From contig NZ_JAXAFK010000001.1 of the NCBI RefSeq assembly GCF_033898505.1, positions 930,001 to 994,000 on the forward strand: a DNA stretch of 64,000 bases. Reading direction: 5' to 3'. The position numbers were made by a program, and so were the translations under genes. Source of the stretch: Pectobacterium carotovorum (lineage in GTDB: Bacteria > Pseudomonadota > Gammaproteobacteria > Enterobacterales > Enterobacteriaceae). Below, piece by piece: positions 58,460-64,000 of this stretch. Within the stretch, counting starts at the first letter, position 1. Each line of letters opens with the position of its first letter. Under the pieces are notes generated by a model. That model worked only from the letters and a program-made list of their open reading frames with translations, had not been told where the DNA came from and ran no database searches.

Positions 58460-59635
58460 CTAATCCAGCCTGCGCCGGGTTTGCCAGGCCGTTAGGCCAA
58501 TAAAGACCAGCGCGGAGAGAATGAGAAACAGCAGGTTAGTCATCAGCACCGTACCGATATTCCCCGCGAGAAACAGCGTTTGCAGCGTGCTGACAAAATA
58601 GCGCGCCGGGATGAGGTACGACACGCCGCGGACGAATTCAGGCATGCTGTCGATTTCAAAAATAAAGCCGGACAGCATGATGGCTGGCAGAAATGCTGCA
58701 TTCAGCGCCACCATCGCGGCGTTGAACTGGTTGCGGGTGAGGGTGGAGATTAGCAGCCCCATGCCTAGCGTGCTGGCAAGAAACAGGCTGCTAATAACGA
58801 ACAGTAAAATCAGCGAGCCGCGATAGGGCACCTGCATGATGAAGGTGGAAACCAGAATACACAGCGTCATGGCGATCATCCCAAGAAAGTAATACGGGAT
58901 GAGTTTGGACAGCAGCAGTTCGGTACGGGTGACCTGCGTCGAGAGCAGCGCCTCCATCGTCCCGCGCTCCCACTCGCGGGCGATGACCAGCGACGTGAGG
59001 ATGGCACCAATTACCGTCATGATGATGGTGATCGCGCCGGGGATGATGAAATGCTGGCTGATGGCGGCCGGATTAAACCAGTAGCGCGATTGCACCTCGA
59101 TAAGCTGCTCGAACGTATCGCCGCGATCTTCTGCCCGCTGCTGCTGCCACAGCAGCCAGATACCTTCTGCGTATCCCTGCACAAAATTTGCCGTGTTGGG
59201 TTCGCTGCCGTCGGTGATGACCTGGATCGGCGCGCGATCGCCCGGCCGCGCTAGCCGCTCGGCAAAGTCGGTGGGGATGACGATCAGGCCGCGAATGCTG
59301 CCAGCCTGCATCTGCTGAATTAGGTGCTGACGATTATTACTGATGGTCGGCTCGATAAACGGCGATGCTGCAAAGGTGTTCGCCAGATCGCGCGCGTCCT
59401 TACTCTGCTGTTCCATCAGGATACCGACGTGCAGGCGGCTGGAATCCAGATTAATGCCGTAGCCAAAAATAAACAGTAACAGCAGTGGAATCACGAACGC
59501 GATCAGCCCGCTGCTGGGATCGCGCAAGATTTGTCGTGTCTCTTTCAGGCACAGCGCCCGCAGACGACGTGTGGAGAAATGCGTGCTACCGTGCTGGCTT
59601 GTGCTGTCCTGCTCAACGCTATTCTGTTCAACCAC
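58460..59635 (-). CDS. ybhS: ABC-2 exporter permease YbhS
   Basis: A 391-aa ABC-2 permease with the same layout as YbhR. It has an unusually polar N-terminus ([23 protein letters not shown]) before the conserved [18 protein letters not shown]. Coupling region [25 protein letters not shown]. The start overlaps ybhF by eight bases; the gap to ybhR is nine. Confidence 0.92.
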   Translation of the reverse strand: MVEQNSVEQDSTSQHGSTHFSTRRLRALCLKETRQILRDPSSGLIAFVIPLLLLFIFGYGINLDSSRLHVGILMEQQSKDARDLANTFAASPFIEPTISNNRQHLIQQMQAGSIRGLIVIPTDFAERLARPGDRAPIQVITDGSEPNTANFVQGYAEGIWLLWQQQRAEDRGDTFEQLIEVQSRYWFNPAAISQHFIIPGAITIIMTVIGAILTSLVIAREWERGTMEALLSTQVTRTELLLSKLIPYYFLGMIAMTLCILVSTFIMQVPYRGSLILLFVISSLFLASTLGMGLLISTLTRNQFNAAMVALNAAFLPAIMLSGFIFEIDSMPEFVRGVSYLIPARYFVSTLQTLFLAGNIGTVLMTNLLFLILSALVFIGLTAWQTRRRLD

Positions 59636-61370
59636 GTTCTGCCTCCCCGTCGTACGCCTGAATCAGCGTGATAAACGCTTCTTCCATCGTTGGCGATGGC
59701 GTCTGTGCGCTGGCCGCCTGCTGTTTCAGTTGGTCCGGCGTGCCGCTGGCGATCAGCTTGCCGCGATACACCAGTCCGATGCGATCGCAGTATTCGGCTT
59801 CGTCCATGAAGTGCGTGGTGACCATCACGGTGACACCGCGGTTGACCATGCCGTTGATATGTATCCAGAACTCGCGCCGGGTCAGCGGATCGACGCCGGA
59901 GGTCGGTTCGTCGAGAAACAGAATGTCGGGCTCATGCATCAGCGCACAGGCCAGCGCCAGCCGCTGTTTGAACCCTAGCGGCAGAGCGTCCGGCGTCTGG
60001 CGATAAATGGGCTGAAAGTTAAAGGCGTCGGTCATTCCGGCCATTTTATCGCGCTGTGCCTTGCCCTTGAGCCCATAGACGCCGGAGAAAAACCGCAAAT
60101 TCTGTTCGACGGTCAGGTTGCCGTAGAGCGAGAACTTCTGCGCCATGTAACCCAGATGCTGGCGGGCTTTGCCGGAGCTGGTTTTCAGATCCATATCGAG
60201 CACCAGCGCTTTGCCGTCAGTCGGCACCAGCAGGCCGCACATCATCTTGAATGTAGTCGATTTTCCCGCACCGTTCGGGCCGAGCAGGCCGAAGATTTCT
60301 CCCCGTTTCACCTGAAAACTGACGTGATCGGTCGCGGCGAAATCACCAAATTTTTTCGTCAGCGCCTGGGCTTCAATCACTGTTTCACCACCGCTGACGT
60401 CAATCTGCGGCATGATGCTCGCCAATGATGAATCGCTGGCTGGGCCACCGCCCAGCAGGTCGATAAAGGCATCTTCAAAGCGCGGTTCGGTGTTGTGCAG
60501 GCAGCCTGCTTCTAGCTGCAAGGCGGAGAGCAGCGATGCTCGATCCGCGTCGGGTTTTAGCATCAGCCTGACGTACTGCCCTTGAATCACACCGTCGCTG
60601 ACCTGTGGTAAACGCAGCGCGTCCTGCAACACATCCCGATGTCGGCGATCGCCGGTATCAATCAGAATACAGCGTCCGGCCATGCGTGCGGTCAGATCGC
60701 GCGGCGCACCGCGATACAACAGTTCGCCTTCGTTCAGTAGCAGCACATCCCGACACTGTTCCGCCTCATCGAGATAAGACGTGCTCCACAGGATCAACAT
60801 GCCGTCGTCAGCCAGTTCGTGCACCATATGCCACAGTTCACGGCGAGAAATCGGGTCGACGCCGACGCCAGGCTCATCCAGCAGGAGTATCTTAGGCTGC
60901 CCGAGCAGCGTACAGGCCAGCCCCAGTTTCTGTTTCATGCCGCCGGAGAGTTTGCCTGCCAGTCTGTCGGTAAAGCGGGTCAAGTCGGTAAACGACAGCA
61001 GGCGATCGAAGGTTTCTTTGCGTATTTCGCCGATAATACCGCGCAAGTCGGCATACAGCGTCAGGTTTTCCATGACCGTCAGATCTTCATACAGGCCGAA
61101 TTTTTGCGGCATATAGCCCAAAATGGCATGCAGTTGACGATCCTCCTTGATGGGATCCAGATTCGCCACGCGCAGCGTACCGCTGCTGGGGGTTAACAGC
61201 CCCGCCAACATACGCAGCAGGGTGGTTTTACCCGCACCGTCTGGGCCAACCAGCCCGGTCACGGCGCCGCTGCGTATCTCGGCGGTAAGGCTGGCTAGCG
61301 CGGGCTTTTCCTGTCCGGCAAAGCGTTTTTCCAGCCCGTCCAGCGCGATCTGCGCAGGAGAATTAGTCAT
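59628..61370 (-). CDS. ybhF: ABC exporter double ATPase YbhF
   Basis: A 580-aa protein with two ATPase domains. Walker A sites are GPDGAGKT (residues 42-49) and, in the second half, GPNGAGKS. Signatures LSGGMKQKL and the degenerate PLGFKQRL are present, with [10 protein letters not shown] and [10 protein letters not shown]. The ATG at 61370 matches the E. coli N-terminus (ITLNGLEKRF-like [10 protein letters not shown]); the frame runs open another 76 codons upstream inside ybhG, which is not likely coding. Overlaps ybhG by eight bases. Confidence 0.93.
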   Translation of the reverse strand: MTNSPAQIALDGLEKRFAGQEKPALASLTAEIRSGAVTGLVGPDGAGKTTLLRMLAGLLTPSSGTLRVANLDPIKEDRQLHAILGYMPQKFGLYEDLTVMENLTLYADLRGIIGEIRKETFDRLLSFTDLTRFTDRLAGKLSGGMKQKLGLACTLLGQPKILLLDEPGVGVDPISRRELWHMVHELADDGMLILWSTSYLDEAEQCRDVLLLNEGELLYRGAPRDLTARMAGRCILIDTGDRRHRDVLQDALRLPQVSDGVIQGQYVRLMLKPDADRASLLSALQLEAGCLHNTEPRFEDAFIDLLGGGPASDSSLASIMPQIDVSGGETVIEAQALTKKFGDFAATDHVSFQVKRGEIFGLLGPNGAGKSTTFKMMCGLLVPTDGKALVLDMDLKTSSGKARQHLGYMAQKFSLYGNLTVEQNLRFFSGVYGLKGKAQRDKMAGMTDAFNFQPIYRQTPDALPLGFKQRLALACALMHEPDILFLDEPTSGVDPLTRREFWIHINGMVNRGVTVMVTTHFMDEAEYCDRIGLVYRGKLIASGTPDQLKQQAASAQTPSPTMEEAFITLIQAYDGEAERG

Positions 61371-62391
61371 GGCGAACGGGCTCGTGAGTGCGATTGGCCT
61401 CTTCCGCGCGCACATCTTCAAAGCGTAGCGTGACCGGCATCCCTTGCCGTAATCCGTCATCGGGATCGGTAACGACAATGCGCAGTCGGTAAACGAGATC
61501 GGTGCGGAGATCTTCGGTTTCGACGCTTTTCGGCGTGAACTCGGCGCTTGGTGAGACAAAACCGACTTTGCCACGGTAGGGCTGATTGGGGCGGCCATCG
61601 GTGTAAATCAGCATGTGGCTACCGGGTACGACGCGGCCGAGATCTTTCTCGCTCACGTAGGCGCGTACCCAAACCGGGCGAGTGAGGGAAAGGGTGAAAA
61701 CGGTACTGCCCGCCGCCAGCATGCTGCCTTTTTCGGCGGCGCGGGTGAGGATCACGCCGGGAGACGGCGCCAGCAGTTCGGCATCCTGCTTATCCAACTC
61801 TGCCTGTGCCAGCCCGGCTTCGGCCTGTGCTACTGTGGCCTGCGCGGCGGCAATTTCCTGCGGTCGGTTACCGCGTTCGAACTGGCTCAGCTTGTCTTTC
61901 GCTGCCTGTAGTGCTGCAAGCGCTTGATTGCGTGATGTTCTGGCATCGTCCAACATGTTGGCGGAAATGGCGCGCTTATCCCACAGCCCCTGCTGGCGCT
62001 GGTAGAAGCTGTTGGCGTAATCATAAGCCGCCTGACTCTGGACAGCCTGAGATCGTACCTGCGCGATCTCTTCCTGTCGGTAGCCTTCCTGCGCCAACTG
62101 AAGCTGTGCCTGTGCGCTGGCGAGATTTGCCTGCGCCTGATGCTGTGCATTCTGATAAGGCGCGGCATCAAGCGTTGCCAGCGGCTGGCCGGCCTGCACC
62201 GTATCGCCCTCATCAACGTTCAACCCGGCCACTCTGCCGCCAACGCGGAAGGCCAGATTGACGGTGCGGATATCCACATTGCCGTAGAGCGTTAACGGTT
62301 TTTCCTGCTGTTGCTGGTGGTGATAAAAGCCATAGCCTGCACCGAGCAGGACAAGAACGATGGCGGCGAACGCCAGTTTTCTCTTGTTCAT
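61363..62391 (-). CDS. ybhG: HlyD-type periplasmic adaptor YbhG
   Basis: A 342-aa membrane-fusion protein: N-terminal membrane anchor (about 6-23), lipoyl-like halves ([20 protein letters not shown] and the returning [11 protein letters not shown]), a long alpha-hairpin coiled coil of about residues 75-190, and a beta-barrel ([13 protein letters not shown]). It links the YbhFSR exporter to an outer-membrane channel. The ATG at 62391 gives [13 protein letters not shown]; earlier in-frame starts arise from a short tandem repeat in the leader. The TetR regulator gene found upstream in E. coli is missing here. Confidence 0.9.
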   Translation of the reverse strand: MNKRKLAFAAIVLVLLGAGYGFYHHQQQQEKPLTLYGNVDIRTVNLAFRVGGRVAGLNVDEGDTVQAGQPLATLDAAPYQNAQHQAQANLASAQAQLQLAQEGYRQEEIAQVRSQAVQSQAAYDYANSFYQRQQGLWDKRAISANMLDDARTSRNQALAALQAAKDKLSQFERGNRPQEIAAAQATVAQAEAGLAQAELDKQDAELLAPSPGVILTRAAEKGSMLAAGSTVFTLSLTRPVWVRAYVSEKDLGRVVPGSHMLIYTDGRPNQPYRGKVGFVSPSAEFTPKSVETEDLRTDLVYRLRIVVTDPDDGLRQGMPVTLRFEDVRAEEANRTHEPVRHD

Positions 62392-62435
62392 CACGCATAG
62401 TTCCTTGTTTATCAAGAATAGCTCCTTGTTCATCA
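62381..62435. repeat. Tandem repeat over the ybhG start region
   Basis: On the minus strand three imperfect copies of about 21 bases (TTGATGAACAAGGAGCTATTC, read in part as TTGATAAACAAGGAACTATG and TGATGAACAAGAG). Each repeats a possible ribosome binding site and start region. Could arise by slippage and tune translation of ybhG. Confidence 0.65.
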
Positions 62436-62677
62436 ACGGTGATCTTGGCAACGGTAGCGATCCCGCAGGCCGTTCAGAGGATGCGTCGTCTCTTATTTCT
62501 GGAGGCTATTAATCATATGACGGGTTACAGAGGTTTATGGCGATTTAGAGTGATCGAGTTCACAAAAATACATTGCATTCGGCCGATACTTTCAGATACC
62601 TCCACTTGTGTTGTTTTTATGTATTTGATTTTAAATAAAAACATTAGGAATGTAGCAATATTGTAATTTATTTCATT

Positions 62678-62700
62678 GAATGATAATAATTGTTATTAGC
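62678..62700. promoter_or_regulatory. Fur box
   Basis: GATAATAATTGTTATTAGC (62682-62700) matches 14 of 19 positions of the Fur consensus GATAATGATAATCATTATC, with further match to the left. It lies about 230 bases before a TonB-dependent receptor gene, consistent with iron control. Confidence 0.75.
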
Positions 62701-62825
62701 AATTACATAGCAAGCAGGCGGCATTGATGCAGTGCATAGGGCGGAAAGCCCCTGTGTTCAATGCCTGAGCCGGTAATAACCCGCCAAGATGTTTCGCGTG
62801 CAGCGAAGCATTTTGGCGTTTTTTT
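62701..62825 (+). ncRNA. Structured Fur-controlled transcript ending in an intrinsic terminator
   Basis: Downstream of the Fur box, GGCATTG and CAATGCC can pair around an inner GGGC-GGAAA-GCCC hairpin. A strong terminator follows (62782-62825: 16-bp stem allowing two G-U pairs, loop GTGCA, then seven T). The result would be a transcript of roughly 100-120 bases. It could be a small RNA or an attenuated leader of the receptor gene. No known riboswitch or RyhB core was recognised. The terminator is seen directly, the RNA is inferred. Confidence 0.5.
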
Positions 62826-62926
62826 GTCTGTGCCGAGGTGGTTGTTTTCAGATAAGCGCCTCGTCACAAGTGGTGATTTTTATTCACGGTTGGATACATA
62901 ACCAAAGGGGAAGGACAGTGAACCAG

Positions 62927-64000
62927 ATGCGCACTTTACTCGCATTGATGCCATGCGTGCTGATTGCTCCGACGTATGCACAGGATGACACGACCAAAAA
63001 GGGTGAAGCGAGCGGTGATGAGATGGTGATTACCGCCTCACGCTCGAATATCCAGCAGCAGAAAGCGCCGCAGGTGGTTACGGTAATCACCAAAGAGCAA
63101 ATCGAGCAGCAGATGCAGGTCACCTCCGACTCGTCGCAAATTCTGAGTAATCTGCTTCCTTCGTTCTCCCCCAGCCGTCAGAAAATGAGCGGCAGCGGTG
63201 AAACCTTCCGTGGGCGTGCAGCTCTGGTGATGATCGACGGCATTCCGCAATCTAATCCGCTGCGTCCGACCGGGCGTGAGATGCACACGGTAGACTACTC
63301 GATGGTCGAGCGCATCGAAGTGATTCACGGCGCGAATGCCACCAACGGCATGGGCGCGACGGGTGGGGTAATCAACATCATTACCCGTCGGCCGGAAAAC
63401 GGTTCATTTAATCAACACGTCAACGTGCAGACGACGATCCCGACGGAAAAGATTCGCGGTGAAACCGCCAGCTATAAAACCACGTATCGGGTCGATGGGC
63501 GCGAGGACTATCTCGACTACCTGTTCGCGATTGGCTATGAGAATCAGGGATTATATCTGGACGGCAATAACCGACCCATCGGCGTGGATAATACGCAGGG
63601 CGATACCATGGACTCCCGCGCTTACGACCTGTTAGCGAAAGTCGGCTACTGGCTGGATGACTATCAGCGCATTCAACTGAGCGTGAATCGTTATAACATC
63701 AAAGGTGAAAATAACTACCTCAGCGTAGATGGTATTCGTACACAAGGTATTCCAACGACGTCGGTACGCGGCACACCGCCGGGTGAAGCGCCGAATAACA
63801 GTATTTGGACAACCGGATTAACCTATGAACACCACGATCTGGCAGGGATGAAACTGTCCGCGCTGGTGTTTAATCAGCGCTATGAGGCACTGTTTGGTGC
63901 AACCTTGTCGGATACCTTTCAGGATACGTCCATTGCTCCTCTAAATACGTTGTACGATCAGTCCCGATCGGTTGCCAATAAGTACGGAACCAAGCTGGCG
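62927..64000 (+). CDS. TonB-dependent siderophore receptor (N-terminal part, cut by window edge)
   Basis: The first 358 residues of an outer-membrane iron-siderophore receptor; the frame is open to the window end. The signal peptide ends APTYA, then a TonB-box-like region (DEMVITAS). The plug domain follows (APQVVTVITKEQIEQQ, then VERIEVIHGANATNGMGATGGVINIITRRP), then the first barrel strands. The ATG at 62927 has GGAAGGA 11 bases upstream; a GTG at 62918 in the same frame is an alternative. The Fur box upstream supports iron regulation. The siderophore cannot be named from this part. Confidence 0.88.
   Translation, partial: MRTLLALMPCVLIAPTYAQDDTTKKGEASGDEMVITASRSNIQQQKAPQVVTVITKEQIEQQMQVTSDSSQILSNLLPSFSPSRQKMSGSGETFRGRAALVMIDGIPQSNPLRPTGREMHTVDYSMVERIEVIHGANATNGMGATGGVINIITRRPENGSFNQHVNVQTTIPTEKIRGETASYKTTYRVDGREDYLDYLFAIGYENQGLYLDGNNRPIGVDNTQGDTMDSRAYDLLAKVGYWLDDYQRIQLSVNRYNIKGENNYLSVDGIRTQGIPTTSVRGTPPGEAPNNSIWTTGLTYEHHDLAGMKLSALVFNQRYEALFGATLSDTFQDTSIAPLNTLYDQSRSVANKYGTKLA

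Noticed and set aside
62701..62825. RyhB small RNA or cobalamin riboswitch
   Set aside because: The RyhB core sequence and the conserved B12-box elements were not found; only structure and Fur control are supported.
1..64000. CRISPR array, insertion sequences or rRNA genes
   Set aside because: No regularly spaced direct repeats, transposase genes or rRNA-like sequences were seen on either strand.

Overview
The window looks like chromosome from a soft-rot enterobacterium, most likely Pectobacterium. Supporting signs are the gene order bioA/bioBFCD ... uvrB-ybhK-moaABCDE-ybhL-ybhRSFG shared with E. coli, the tRNA-Asn/mtfA pair, a GH12 secreted endoglucanase (celS), and short repeats of a type known in Pectobacterium, Yersinia and Serratia genomes. 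No rRNA, CRISPR array or complete insertion sequence was seen.

Left part (1-15.5 kb): the 3' end of glutathione reductase, a dsbG-type thiol protein and a small secreted glycine-rich protein precede a large sugar or alditol catabolic locus. A SorC-type regulator is followed by a galactitol-type PTS (EIIA, EIIB, EIIC), a ribulose/allulose-phosphate epimerase, a short-chain dehydrogenase and a SIS-domain 6-phospho-3-hexuloisomerase. Facing it is a second operon with an FGGY kinase and a ribose-type ABC transporter (permease, lipoprotein-like binding protein, double ATPase). A near-perfect palindrome around TGCTCATATGAGCA occurs before the regulator, the PTS operon and the kinase/ABC operon, so one regulator probably controls all three. 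A P4-type integrase sits beside tRNA-Asn.

Middle part (15.5-45.3 kb): mtfA, tRNA-Ser, an LprI-like protein, small secreted or membrane proteins, a DASS transporter plus fumarase-superfamily lyase under a divergent GntR regulator with a paired operator, a Cache-GGDEF diguanylate cyclase, a YegS-type lipid kinase, a nitroreductase, moeAB, the glutathione importer gsiABCD, maeA, cdd, yohJK, celS and the biotin genes with a BirA operator.

Accessory insert (45.3-49.8 kb): between bioD and uvrB, which are neighbours in E. coli, lies an AT-rich insert encoding an aegerolysin (134 aa), a 719-aa MACPF-domain protein and a 79-aa protein. This is a predicted two-component pore-forming toxin of the pleurotolysin A/B type and the most striking content of the window. 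The 1.1 kb before uvrB has no gene but holds an inverted DnaA-box pair and a LexA box.

Right part (49.8-64 kb): uvrB, a VOC protein, ybhK, the molybdopterin operon moaABCDE behind a Moco riboswitch, ybhL, the ABC-2 exporter ybhGFSR and the start of a TonB-dependent siderophore receptor. The receptor is preceded by a Fur box and a structured transcript that ends in a strong intrinsic terminator.
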